Origin: Piliocolobus tephrosceles
Lineage: Eukaryota; Chordata; Mammalia; Primates; Cercopithecidae
DNA length: 64,000 bases
Reading direction: 5' to 3'
Assembly: GCF_002776525.5 (NCBI RefSeq)
Contig: NC_045438.1
Location: 144,004,095 to 144,068,094 of the forward strand
Within the stretch, counting starts at the first letter, position 1; each line of letters begins with the position of its first letter. Below are positions 11,255 through 24,600 of the stretch, piece by piece. The translations under genes were made by a program, and so were the position numbers. The notes beneath the pieces are model-generated. The model saw only the letters and a list, made by a program, of their open reading frames with translations. It searched no databases and was not told the DNA's origin.

Positions 11255-14200
11255 GAGCAGTCTAGCTCTGTCGCTCAAGCTGGAGTGTGGTGGTGTGTAA
11301 TCTTGGGTCACTGCAGCCTCCAACTTGCAGGCTTAAGTGATCCTCCCACGTCAGCCTCCACCTGGCTAATTTTTTAATGTTTTGTAAGAGATGGGGTCTT
11401 GCCATGTTGCCCAGGCTGCTCTTGAACTCCTGGGCTCAAGCGATCCGACTACCTTGGCCTCCCAAGTGCTGGGATTACAGGTGTTAGCCACTGCACCCGC
11501 TTTGGGTTGTAAATTAAAATGTTATGTGTATGTATGGGTCAGTGTCTGGGCTTTCTGTTGTGTTCTTGGTTCCTGAACAATACTGATTATTTTAGTTGCT
11601 GTAGCTTTATAAGAAGTCTTGGCCTCTGGTAGGGCAGATCTTTTAACTAGTCCTTTTTCTTCAAAAGTGCCCTGCCTATTCTTTGCCTTTGTTCTTTCAA
11701 ATAAGATTTAGGCTCAAGTTATCATGTTCCAAGAAAAACTTTGCTGGAATTTTGATTAAGTATTCATTGAATCTAGAAATGAATTGGAAAATTAACAATT
11801 TTGAAATATGGAGGCCAGGTGCGGCTGCTCATGCCTGTAATCCCAGCATTCTGGGAGGGCGAGGCAGGTGAATCACCTGAGGTCAGGAGTTCAAGACCAG
11901 CCTGGCCAACATGGTGAAACCCTATCTCTACTAAAAATACAAAAATTAGCCTGGTATGATTGCATGCACCTGTAATCCCAGCAACTCGGGAGGCTGAGGC
12001 AGGAGAATCACTTGAACCTGGGAGGCGGAGGTTGCAGTGAGTTGAGATCATGCCATTGCACTCTAGCCTGTGAGACAGCAAAACTCCCTCTCAACAACAA
12101 CAACAACAAATTACCACTTAAATAAAAAGATTTGTAAGGTATAAGTAAGATAGCATCACTATTTCTTTACTTTTTATCAGGTTGATCGACTGATTATTAA
12201 GAGAGAAATTAGTTTTAAAAATCTCCCCCACGAGGGTGGATTTTTCAATTTCTTCTGGTTCTGTCGAAGTTTGCTTTGCTATATAGATTTTGAAGATATA
12301 TTGTTAGGTACATTCAGTTTCCAAAGGATATCTTGTGAACTGAGCTTTTTATTGTGAGGCAATAACCCTCTTTATCTCTAGTAATAGTTGCTGCATTACA
12401 GTCTCCTTTATCAGATATGACTGGAGTTATACTGGTCATGTTTGGTGATATTCCATGGTGCTAGAATAAGTAGGCTCAAGTTAAGAGCCGCCGAGATCGT
12501 GCCACTGCGCTCCAGTCTGGATGACAGGGTGAGACTCCAACTCCGTCTCAGACAAACAAACAAACAAAACCATCCAGGTTCCAAACCTAAAGTGTAGGGT
12601 GTGGCACATGTTCTCAGGGCAAAAGCTGGTTGTCCCATTTGCTTACCTCCCAGGGTTTTTTTGTTTCTAGTTGTTTTTAGTCTTTGAAAAATTTCTGCTG
12701 TCCTGCTAGCTTGGTGATTCATTTAAAAAAATATTTTTTGTTATTTTGTCTGACCTTTTAAGCTATTTTTATTGGGAATGCCATTCCAGTACTCTTATAA
12801 AATAAAAAATGAGTCTCTCAATTGTGTCTTTCTTTAACCTACTAAAAAAAACCTACTAAAATGAGATTTTGTTGGTTGTGATTTTTTTTTGTCTTTTTTT
12901 TTTTTTTTTCCTTTTTGTGGAGAACGGGGTCTTGCTGTATTACCCAGGCAGGTCTCGAACTCCTGGGCTCAAGCTATCCTCCCGCCTCTGCCTCCCTGAG
13001 GGCTGGGAGGTTGTAATTTTTATCTTGCTTATTCTGAGAATTTTTAAATTAAAAGATGATTCAGTATAAATCTGATTTTTAAATGCTGCTCTTTCCAACT
13101 GAAATAACTAATATTTGTGAACCAAAAGCCTGATTTAGAATTCTCTTCATTGCTTTATACTGTAAACCAAGAAGTCTCAATCAATTTAGGGGGTTTGTTT
13201 TGCCAAGATTAAGGACACACCCATGACACAGCCTCAGGAGATGCTGATGACAACATGTGCCCAAGGCAGTTGGAGCACATCTTGGTTATCTATACATTTT
13301 AGGGAGACATGGGACATCAATCAATATATGTGAAAAGGCTGTTGGCCAGTTAGCTCAGTTGATTAGAGTGTGGTGCTAATGACACCAGGGTTGCGGGTTC
13401 AGTCCACTTACAGGCTAATTGTTTTGGCCAGGCACGGTGGTGCATGCCTGTAGTCTCAGCTACTTGGGAGACTGAGGCGGGAGAATTGCTTGAACTTAAA
13501 GGGTGGTGGTTGCAGTGAACTGAGATTGCACCACTGCACTCCAGCCTGGGTGACAGAGTGAGACTCCATCTCAAAAAAAAAAAAAAATTAAATAGCTAAA
13601 ATATCCTTTGGTTCAGTCCAGAAAGACGGGACAACTCAAAGCGGGGGAGGAGGCTTCCAGGTCATAGTAGATACAAGGCATTCTTCCGGGTTTCCAATTA
13701 GCCTTTCACTGAATATACAATTTACAGGAATAGTGTTACTTATGCTGTAGTCTGGTTTAGTGAAACAATTAGGCCAAGGAAGCAATCAGATATACGTTTG
13801 TCTCAGGTGAGCAGAGGGATGATTTTTGAGTTCTGTCTGTCCTTTGCCCACAGGAATTTCCTTGTAGGCAAATTATGAGGGAGGTATGTAGTTTTTTAAG
13901 CTTTTAATTCCTTGTAGGCAAATTGTGAGGGAGGTATGTAGCTTTTTAATCTCACTTAGAAATAGATCGGGAGGGCCTGGTGCGGTGGCTCACGCCTGTA
14001 ATCCCAGCACTTTGGGAGGCTGAGGCGGGTGGATCACCTGAGGTTGGGAGTTCGAGACCAGCCTGACCAACATGGAGAAACCCCATGTCTATTAAAAATA
14101 TAAAATTAGCTGGGCATGGTGGCACATGCCTGTAATCCCAGCTACTCGGGAGGCTGAGGCAGGGGAATTGCTTGAACCCGGGAGGCGGAGGTTGTGGTGA

Positions 14201-16212
14201 ATGGAGATTGCACCATTGCACTCCAGCCTCGGCAACAAGAGTGAAACTCCATCTCCAAAAAAAAACCAACAAAAAACCATACACGCAGGAATAGATTGGG
14301 AGGCAGGTTTGCCCTATGCAGTTCCCAGCTTGACTTTTCCCTTTAGTTTAGTGATGTTGGGGTTCTGAGATTTATTTTCCTTTCACAATACTTTTATACT
14401 TTGTTATGCTTTTTTGTATACTTTGTGTACTCTGAAATTAAGATGTCAGGGTGAGGAGGCATTTTTATAATAGTGTTTTTAAAATAATTTTTCTTTTCAA
14501 TTCAACTTGAAACAATGAAACTACTTTAAATTACTTCTAGAAAGAACTCTGAATTCACAAAATTAACCACTCCTTTTGTATGTTATAGTTTCCAATCTGA
14601 GTATACCTACATAAATGTTTGATTAAGTTACCAGTTGTTTGCTCTGCATCATTGGGCCAATTATTTAGCTTTTCTGTGCCTTAATCATTTCTTCTTATGT
14701 AAAATGGGAATGTGATAGTACTAACCACCTGATGTCATTGCTAGGATTAAATAACTAGTGCATGTAAAGACTTTTACATGGTGCCTGGCACAAGATAATC
14801 ATGGAATAACTGGTAGCTGCTGCTGCTGCTGTTACTATTTTCAGCTTCAGAATCAAAACAACTCATATATTATTCTGCATTTTTCAGGTATGTGCCAGTC
14901 AAAGATCTACTGGGAATTTATGAGAAACTCTATGGTCGAGAAGTCATCACTGAAAATGTAATTGTTGATTGTTCACATATCCAGTTCTTAGAAATGTAAG
15001 TGTAACTCAGAGGACAATTTGCAGCTGATTTTGTTGTGACTTCCTTAGCACAGTTTTTATGTTTTTGTTTCCTGAGACTGGATTTCGGATTTATGGATTC
15101 TGCTTATTCAAAGGCAGTTGCAGGACAGTGGATAAGGACGGATGGAACTTTTTCTTCATTATTTGCTTCATTTCTCTGTTAGAAACTGCAACTCACAGCC
15201 AAAATTATTGTTTATGTTGCAGGTATGGTGAGATGCTAGCTGTTTCCAAGGTAAAGTCTTCATTCTTCCCAATCTTAAAGGATTATAAAGATACCAGGAA
15301 TAGTACCATATGTATTTTATTTTTTCTTTCTCTCTGCCATAGTTATATCCCACTTACTCTACAAAGTCCCCGTTTTTGGTGGAACAATTCCAAGAGTATT
15401 TTCTTGGAGGACTGGATGATATGGCGTTTTGGTCCACTAATATTTACCATCTAACAAGCTTCATGTTGGAGAATGGGACCAGGTGAATTCATATTCCATT
15501 TCTATTACTAATCAGTCCCTGCCTTTTTACCCCATCCCCCAACATAACTCTCAGGTTTTTCAACTGATCACATAAAAACAAAACAAAAGAATCTCATGAA
15601 GTGCTTTCTTAACCTATTCAAAGAGGTAAAGAATGGAAACTCAGTAATCTTATAAACCCGGCTGGTTCCCATCCAGTTGGCTTGGTTGATGCCTCTTGTG
15701 TTTTTGAAATAGAGAGACAGTTATTGCAAAATTTGGGGCCTGTGAGAAATGGCTCAGCCAGGCAGGAATCAGTCTCCATAGGTGTGCTCCATTTGTTTCT
15801 TTCTTTTTATTTTGAGACATTCGTGCTCTGTTGCTCAGGTTGGAGTACAGTGGCACGATCTTGGCTCACTGCAGCCTCTGTCTCCCAGATTCAAGGGAGT
15901 CTCGTGCCTCAGCCTCCTAATCAGCTGGGACTGCAGGTGTGCACCACCATCCCTGGCTAAGTTTTTTGTATTTTTAGTACAGATAGGGTTTCACCATATT
16001 GGCCAGGCTGGTCTCTAACTCCTGGCCTCAAGTGATCCACCTGCCATGGCCTCCCAAAGTGCTGGGATTACAGGTGTGAGCCACTGTACCTGCAGGTCCC
16101 AGAGTGGCTGTGTTCTTGCTGTAGCGAGCAGCAGTGATGTGATGACACACCTCTCCACCCTGACTACACTCGCAGGGTTTGAGGGTGTCAAAGGATACTA
16201 AACAAAAACATA

Positions 16213-16248
<36 letters not shown>

Positions 16249-19200
16249 AGCAAACAGAGCGGTAGCCACATAACCCCGCCACACACTCCAACACAAAATG
16301 AAAAATAAATGCATTTGTAAAACATTCTGTTGAAATTTGACATCTAGCCCAGATGGGATAGCTGCTGAACCTCCAGTTCCTTTTCTTCTTCTAAGCATGC
16401 TCAGGACAAGTGTTAATCATAAACTCAGCCCAAATATAGGTCAGGTACACTGTGATTGTCCCCACTTCTAGCTGTAGTAGATCATTAGATTCTTACAGAG
16501 TCTTACACCACCCCTAGATCAGAGGGAGCCAAGGTTCTTCTGATAACCCATTTATTTCTTTTTCTTTTCTTTTTTTTTAAGAGCACATGTGTTTTTGTTT
16601 TTTATTTTTGAGATGGGGTCTTGTTCTGTCACCCAGGCTGGAGTACAGTGGCATGATCTCAGCTCACGACTACCTCCACTTCCTGGGCTCAAGTGATTCT
16701 CATGCCTCATCCTTGAGTACCTGGGACCACAGGCTCACACCACCGCACCAGGCTAATTGTAGTTTTGGTGGAGACGGGGTTTTCCCATGTTGCCCAGGCT
16801 GGTCTCCACTTCCTGAGATCCAAGTGATCCACCCACCTCGGACTCCCAAAGTGCTGGGATTACAGGCATGAGCCACCACGCCTAACTGGAGAACCCATTT
16901 CTTTTTTTTCTTCTTTCTTCTTCTTCATTTTTTTTTTTTTTTTTTTTTTTTTTGATACAGAGTCTCTCTCTGTCGCCCAGGCTGGAGTGCAGTGCATGAT
17001 CTCGGCTGACTGCAACCTCCACCTCCCAGGTTCAAGTGATTTTCCTGCCTCAGCCTCCCGAGTAGTTGTGACTACAGGCACGCACCACCCCATCCAGCTA
17101 ATTTTTGTATTTTTAGTAGAGACAGAGTTTTGCCATGTTTGTTGGCCAGTCTGGTCTCCATCTCCTGACTTTAAGTGATCCACCCACCTCTGCCTCCCAA
17201 AGTGCTTAGATTACAGGCGTGAGCCACTACGCCTGGCCCAGAGAACCCATTTCTGACCATACTATTGGACTTGGAGCCTCTCCCTACTGCTGACCTGAAC
17301 CAGGTTGGGATGTGGGTGTCGCTAGGAAGCACGGGGCAGCCCCTGAATCAGGGAAAGGGCAGAGTGGGAAGCTTAGGCTGTACCACCAGCAGTGGGAAAG
17401 AGGGTTCTCTGGGCAGGACCTGTGCCTGGGAGACTGTTCCAGGTCAGGATCATAGCAGAGTTGGCTGTTTGTAAGTTGGAATGGCCTACAGAATGTAGGT
17501 CTAGAATATTATACTGGGTGATGATCCTTTACCCTTATGAACATTTGCTAGTTACCAAACAATGTTAACCATAATTACATGTTGTGTTGATTTGAAACAA
17601 AATTCCCTTTGATGACAAATTTGACCTTAGCTTGGTACATAATAAACTTGTTTTTAACACTCAGTGAGTAACAATTTGGCAGGGATAGCAATCTCATATG
17701 AATGCCACTTTTAATAGTGAAATAAACCTCAACTAAAATCCCCAAGCTGTCCTGTGGATGTGGGTTTTTAGGTGCATACTGCTGTGGTTGTACAGAATTT
17801 AAGAGATCTGCCACTCACTACTGAGTTATCTGGAACAAGTTGCTAAACCTTCCAAAATCTTATTTCCTCACCTGTAAAATTGGGACAGCAATACTATTTT
17901 CATCATAGGATTTTTGTGAGGAGTAAATTAGATCAGTCACGTAAAGGGTTTAGCATAGAGTAAGCACTTACTAAGTGTTGATTACTATTATTATTATTAT
18001 TAGAAGGAAGCAAAGCTTATATTGGAAGGACTCATTGCTGAGTGGTTGACCTGCACTTATTTGTTTTTTATAATCCAGACTGGAAAACATTTTTTGGTGT
18101 TCATTTTTGATTTGGTTCTCCAAATAGCTAAGGAAAGATGTATAGCTGGACCTTATTCTTTCATTAGGAAAAGATAATTGAGAACATATTTCTTGTCTCT
18201 TGATCCCTGTTCTAATTTACCAAGGTAAAAAATTCCATGAGTTGATTGCTTCTTTGCATACATATACAAAGAAAGATTCATCAGAATTTATGAAAATTTA
18301 TGGGAAATTCAGAGAAGTCTCCAAAAAGAGACCACACACAAAAATTCATAACAGAAAGGAAAACACATATATGCTCATATTAACAGGCATTTCCTAGCTT
18401 ACTAATGACAGGTTATCTTCCAAAACTCACTTATGTTATTTGGAACTTACGGTATATTTTCCCAAAAAAGCAATGAAATAGTGGTAGTTACATTCCCAGC
18501 CAGAACTCTACTCACCTCAAACTCTATTTGAAAGTACAGTGCTAACGCCGTAAGGCTGCCTTCTGCATCCTGTGGTGGAGAAGAAAAGGTTCAAAGAGAG
18601 AACCTTTTCCTCAGCTCAAACCTGGCTAGAGAAATGTTTTGGTAGGAAGAGTTTGCCTTCAGCTTTTTCCCACCTCCTTTTGGAATTCCTTTTTCGGCAG
18701 CTAATTTTCCTCATCCCTACACTCCACATTACTTCTGTATTATGCCAGCCTCCCTCAGTGACCTCCGTGCAAATCGTTTTAAGATAGTCTTCATTCCAGA
18801 ATACTCTTCTTATGTTAATACCTACTTCCTCAATGCTTGTGTTCAGTGTTGGGGGAAAGCCTCCCCCAATGTCAGAGTGTATCTCTTACGTTCTCAGAAG
18901 CTTTTTCACTTGTAAAAGGGGATCCTTCATTAGCTATTTAATTATTGAAATTACGGATTTTTTTAAAGAAATGAAATGGAGAAATTCTGACACATTTAGG
19001 CATAAATGTGTATAATTGGGCAGAAGGTGACATAATTGGGAACCAGTTTTGATCACAGTCTCAAATTCTGAGACGTTTCATGTTAGCGTGGAACAGCTCA
19101 GCAGGTGGAGCGGGGAGGGAAGAGAAAGGCTGAGTCTGGGGTGACTGGCAGTGTGGGGCTGCCTGGATTACCATGATAGTGACAGCCGTCAGCCTATCCA

Positions 19201-21621
19201 CCCTTTCTGGGAGAACATGGGCTCTTACTTGGTCCTGTTTGGCTAGATAATGAATACTTTAAGCCTTTGGGAGCTGATTGAAGCGCACTACCTATTCTCG
19301 GTAAAATTCATGCTTGTGAGGTAGACAAATGCCTAACTCATTTGACTGTTTCCCCAGTGACTGCAACCTACCTGAGAACCCTCTGTTCATTGCATGTGGT
19401 GGCCAGCAAAACCACAGCCAGGGGTAAGTGGATTCCAAAATTGTTCATAGAAGAAGGACATCTCGCCTGAAGGGGATCCCCTATGGAGGTTGAGAACATG
19501 GGATTTGTTGAGAGACAGCTGTAGGTTCAGCTTCCAGATTTGTCACTTGCAGCTGTGTGATTTTTAAAGAAGCTGCTTGATTTTTGGAGCTATAGCTTCC
19601 TCCTTTTGCAAAACGGAAAAAACACCTCAGCACTTCCACAATTATGGTGTGGATGACGTGCAGTGGTGGACGTAAAGCAATTTGCACATACTGAGTTGCT
19701 CATTAAATGGTAAGTAGTGGCTGGGCACAGTGGCTCATACCTGTAATCCTAGCACTGTGGGAGGCTGAGGCAGGAGGATCCCTTAAGTCCAGGGGTTCAG
19801 GACCAGACTCGGCAACATAGTGAGACCCCTATATCTACAAAAAAATGAACAAAATTAGCCAGGCGTGGTGGTGTGTGCCTGTAGTCCCAGCTACTTGGGA
19901 GGCTGAGGTGGGAGGATTGCTTGAGCCTAGGAGGTTGAGGCTGCAGTGAGCTGAGATCACGCCAATGCATTCCAGTCTAGGCAACAGAGTGACACCCTGT
20001 TTCAAAAAAAGAAAAAAGAAATGTAGTTAATATTATTATAACTATCAATATTATTGTCTTACTCATAAACTTTACCCAGATTTTACCATGAAAATGTATT
20101 TATCAGTGAGACAGTGTGGGGAGAAGCCCTCTGTGGTAAGGGCCAGAGGCCTGATTTGCATTTTAAGAAATGATATTTTCTGCTGGAGTCAGGTACCAAC
20201 CACCAGTCATTTATGCATTCATTTAATAAGTTATTAATATTATAAATACGTATATATTTATTATTAATAAAATATAACAGTAAAATAATACAAACAATAA
20301 ATTATCATTTATGAATCAGTAGGTGCCAGGAACTGTCTCAGGCACTAGAGATATCATTGTGAACAAGACAGAAACGGTTCCTGCTCTCAGGTATATGGCC
20401 TGGAAAGTACTAAACAAGTTAATTGTGGACATTGTGAAGTGTTAGGAAGAAAAAATGCAAGGTGCTCTGGGGATTTGCCACAGAGCGTCCTGGCGTGGGC
20501 ACAGGAGAGCTCTCCTTGAAGAAGTGATGGCTTAACTGAGATATTTAAGGATGGTCAAGAGTGAGATACTAAAAAATAGAGTATTGCAATGAAAGGTGCT
20601 GAGAGGAATGATCTTAGCACTTTGGAAGAATGAAAATTACACAGAAAGGGCTCAGTGAAGTCCTCATTGTTGGTTCTATTTGAATTGGATAAGGTTTGTT
20701 GTTGTTGTTGTTTTTTCCTAGCAAACCATTCCTTCAGCATACTTTTGTTGTTTTTTAATCACATTGGACACCTTTCGATTAGGCTTGCAATCTTTCTTCG
20801 GGTTGTCAGAACCCTGACACTAGTTGGTGTCGTGCCCAGGGCCCTGTCACTTACAGCTGTTGTCCACTCCCTACTTCAGTCATTTCCGAAGCCTCTCTGG
20901 CTCCCTGAGTCATCTGCTTTATGGCTGGTTGACATATCTGAATGTGGAAATGTATTTTTTTTTTTTTTTTTTTTTTTTNNNNNNNNNNNNNNNNNNNNNN
21001 NNNNNNNNNNNNNNNNNNNNNNNNNNNNNNNNNNNNNNNNNNNNNNNNNNNNNNNNNNNNNNNNNNNNNNNNNNNNNNCCATTCTCCTGCCTCAGCCTCC
21101 CGAGTAGCTGGGACTACAGGCGCCCACCACCTTGCCTGGCTAGTTTTTTGTATTGTTAGTAGAGACGGGGTTTCACCATGTTAGCCAGGATGGTCTCGAT
21201 CTCCTGATCTCGTGATCCGCCTGTCTCGGCCTCCCAAAGTGCTGGGATTACAGGCTTGAGCCACCGCGCCCGGCCGGAAATGTATTTTTATTGTATAATT
21301 AATTCTAGCATGTCTTTGAAGATAAATCAGTATGCTGGCTGGACACGATGGCTCACGCCTGTAATTCCAGCACTTTGGGAGGCCAAGGCAGGTAGATCAC
21401 CTGAGCTCAGGAGTTCGAGCCCAGCCTGGCCAACATAGTGAAACCCCATCTCTATTAAAAATACACAAAAATTAGCTGGGTGTGGTGGTGCATGCCTGTA
21501 GTTCCAGGCTACTCAGGAGGCTGAGACAGGAGAATTGCTTGAACCCGGGAGGCAGAGGTTGCAGTGAGCCGAGATCGCGCCACTGCACTCCAGCCTGGGT
21601 GACAGAGCAAGACTCCGTCTC

Positions 21622-21654
<33 letters not shown>

Positions 21655-24600
21655 GAATAAATCAGTATGCCTACATACCAGTTTCCCCACCAGCTGACAC
21701 CTGTTTCTTTCCCTTTTATGTGAAATATTGAAATATCTACTTTTTTCATAATCTGGAAAGAATTGAAGCCTTTTACTGCTACCATAGAGCTCTGATATTA
21801 TAGGAAATATTTTTTCTAAGGATAGGCTTTTAAGCCTTAGAAATGTGTTTACTAAAAGATTTTATGAAATGAAGATTTTTCTAAAATTTTGTTTTCTGTG
21901 TTGCTCCTTCAGCCTTCTGATGTTAAAATTTTGTAGTCTTTTAACCTGTGATTAACATGACTATATTCCTCAACTCAGTTTTTCAGGGGATTAATTGTTT
22001 TCTCAGTTGTAACCACTTTATTCCTCTTTGTCTTCAACAGCTCGAAAATGCAGAAAAATGATTTTCACAGAAATTTGACTACATCCGTAACTGAAAACAT
22101 TGACAGGAATATAAACTATACTGGAAGAGGAGTGTTCTTTAGTGTAAATTCCTGGACCCCGGTAAGAATTTTCTGCTCTAAATTGGGGAAGAGGAATGCT
22201 GCTTCTTGAGATATCTTGTTTTGCTGAGTCCCTGGGTATTTATTTATCCATTGAAAGTTACCTGTGGTGGGGTGTGGTGGCTGGAAGGCTGAGGTGAGAG
22301 GATCCCTTGAGGCCGGGAGTTTGAGACCTGTCTGGGCAACATAGCAAGACCTTGTCTCTACAAAAATAAATAAATTAGCTGGATGTGATTGCTGTGCCTA
22401 TTGTCACAGCTGCTTGGGAGGCTAAGGCAGGAGGATTGCTTGAGCCCAGGAGTTCGAGGCTACAGTGAGCTATGATCATGCCAGTGCACTCCAGCCTGGG
22501 CCTAAACATGAGCCAGGCCAGCAAGTACTCTTGGCATACATATGTGGCTTGTTCTGAAGATGTCCTGAGTCTGCACCTCAGTGGTCTCTGTCAAGTCAAG
22601 ATGACCCTGGGCACCCAGGCCAGTCCTTCTTTGGACTTAGTCCCAAAGGCGTTCACAATGTTGAAGGCTGACTTTGCATAGCCCCATTGTGTATGAAATT
22701 CATCAACGAAGTTATCTGTTAGGACACTCTACTGGGGGATATAAAATGAAAGACAAATGAACTCTGACCCTTAAAAAAGTTCAGTCTAAAAGGAGTGACA
22801 AATACAAAAATAACCATTATGTGAGTAGACTGCAACACGTACCATGGTGAGGTAAGGGGATCGTTAGATAGCAGGAAGAAGCGGTGTGGTAGCTCACGCT
22901 TGTAATGCCAGCACTTTAAGTGGCTGAGGCAGGTGGATTACTTGAACTCAGGAGTTTGAGACCAGCCTGGGTAACATAATGAGAACCTGTCTCTGCAAAA
23001 AAAAAATAACAAAAAATTAGCTGGGCATGGTGGTGTGCACTTGTAGTCCCAGCTATTCCAGAGGCTGAAGTGGGAGGATTGCTTGATCCTGGAAGGGAGA
23101 GGTTGCAGTGAGCTGAGGTTGCACCACTGCACTCCAGCCTGGGTGCTAGAGTGACACCCTGTCTCAAAAAAAAAAAAAGGGAGAAAAGCTTCACCTTGGA
23201 GGCTATCAGACAGAGAAGGCTTCCTGGAGGGGGGAGCATTCAAGTTAGGCCTTGGACAGTAGATAGTATTTCATCAGTGAGAGTACATTTCTGTTAGTGG
23301 ATTGGGAAAGTTTCAGGTGTTGGGAAATCTGAGTAGTTGTATTTGCCTAGAGCACAGGACAAGGAATATGAGTTACTGTGAGAGGCTTAGGAAGCTAAGT
23401 AGGCATTGGACTGTAGTGGGCTCTTAATGTCAGAAGGATTTAGACAACTTTGTGAATGGGGTCTCTAGGAATTGGGGAAGGGCCTGGTTTAGGTTTAATG
23501 CTCTGCTGTCACTGCCTTAAAATTCTTAACAATTTTTTTTTTTTTTTTTTTGAGACAGAGTCTTGCTCTGTTGCCCGGGCTAGAGTTCAGTGGCACCATC
23601 TCAGCTCACTGTAACCTCTGCCTCCTGGGTTCAAGCAATTCCCTGCCTCAGCCTCCTGAGTAGCTGGGATTACAGGCCACCCGCCACCATGCCCGGCTAC
23701 TTTTTGTATTTTTAGTAGAGATGGGGTTTCGCCATGTTGGCCAGGCTGGTCTTGAACTCCTGACCTTAGGTAATCCACCCACCTGGGCCTCCCAAAGTGC
23801 TGGTATTACAGGCATGAGCCACTCACTGCCCCTGGCTTTAACAATTTTTTAACAAAAGGCTGCATGTTTTAATTTTGCCCTGATCTCCTTAAATTATGTA
23901 GCTGGTCCCGGATCAGGGAGGGTGACCTCTCTCAAAGCACGTGTCATTTTGTCTTGCCATATTTGGATTTTCTCCTTTCAAAAAAATGAATTGTCTGAGG
24001 AGGGACTTTATGTTCCCAGTGTCTGTCATGGTGCCTGGCATACAGTAGGAGCTGATTAATTGCTTCCTAGATGAATGAGCAAGTCAGAGCTGGGCTTTAG
24101 GATGAAGCAATCTATGCATGGCCTGCCAGTGAGATTAGAATGGGCAAAGCAGAAGGTATAGTCGTGCCTGAAAGATCCTCAGACCCTGTACTTTCCCAGA
24201 GCCTGAGCCATCGGGGCTGCCTTAATGCTCTGAGCCAATTGAGCTCTGCTTTGGAGCAGACCTAGGAAGTCTTACTTGGTCTCATGTCACCCTTGGGCAG
24301 ATTTAGACTTGTGTCCCCTTAACTTGGATGGATCTAGTATCTGGTCAGCTTGTTCAGGGCCATTCTAGTTTGTGCTTTTGTCTCTGCAGTAACCGCATTA
24401 AGAACCATTCAATATCTCAAGCTGAGTGGCTTGTTGTCCCCCAAATTCTCTGGCATATGGCTCTTAGCACTCTGCATGTGACCTCTCATGCCTGCCTGGC
24501 AGCAAATACAGTCGCATCTCAACTTGAGTGTGGTTTGGAGGCTATCTTGTTTTTTTTGTTTTGTTTTTTGAGACAGAGTCTTGCTCTGTCACCCAGGCTA

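Larger units (their letters stand above)
9970..12850 (-). mobile_element. Old L1 body, antisense, interrupted by Alus
   Basis: Non-Alu pieces at 9970-10505, 10958-11205, 11501-11812, 12111-12486 and 12570-12850 read like the antisense of an L1 3' half. Worn; limits approximate. Confidence 0.5.
9807..14887 (+). other. GPLD1 intron 7
   Basis: An old antisense L1 body (about 9970-12850) cut up by Alus, then a tRNA-Ile-like sequence at 13344-13417, more Alus, a 50-bp tandem duplication (13858-13957) and a MIR next to exon 8. 13020-13340 and 14305-14635 are unique. Confidence 0.75.
15483..19357 (+). other. GPLD1 intron 10
   Basis: Alus at 15804-16094, 16602-16887 and 16927-17239, a long A-run at 16214-16245, and a MIR at about 17785-18000. 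17255-17780 and 18000-19357 show no repeat or coding signal that I can name. Confidence 0.75.
19424..22040 (+). other. GPLD1 intron 11
   Basis: MIR, Alu, an old repeat around 20290-20640 (cut across by AT-rich sequence), a gapped AluY and a sense Alu. 21670-22040 is unique. Confidence 0.75.

Noticed and set aside
13344..13417. Functional tRNA gene
   Set aside because: Two T-stem mismatches, an altered B box and no adjacent T-run terminator; reported as a likely pseudogene instead.
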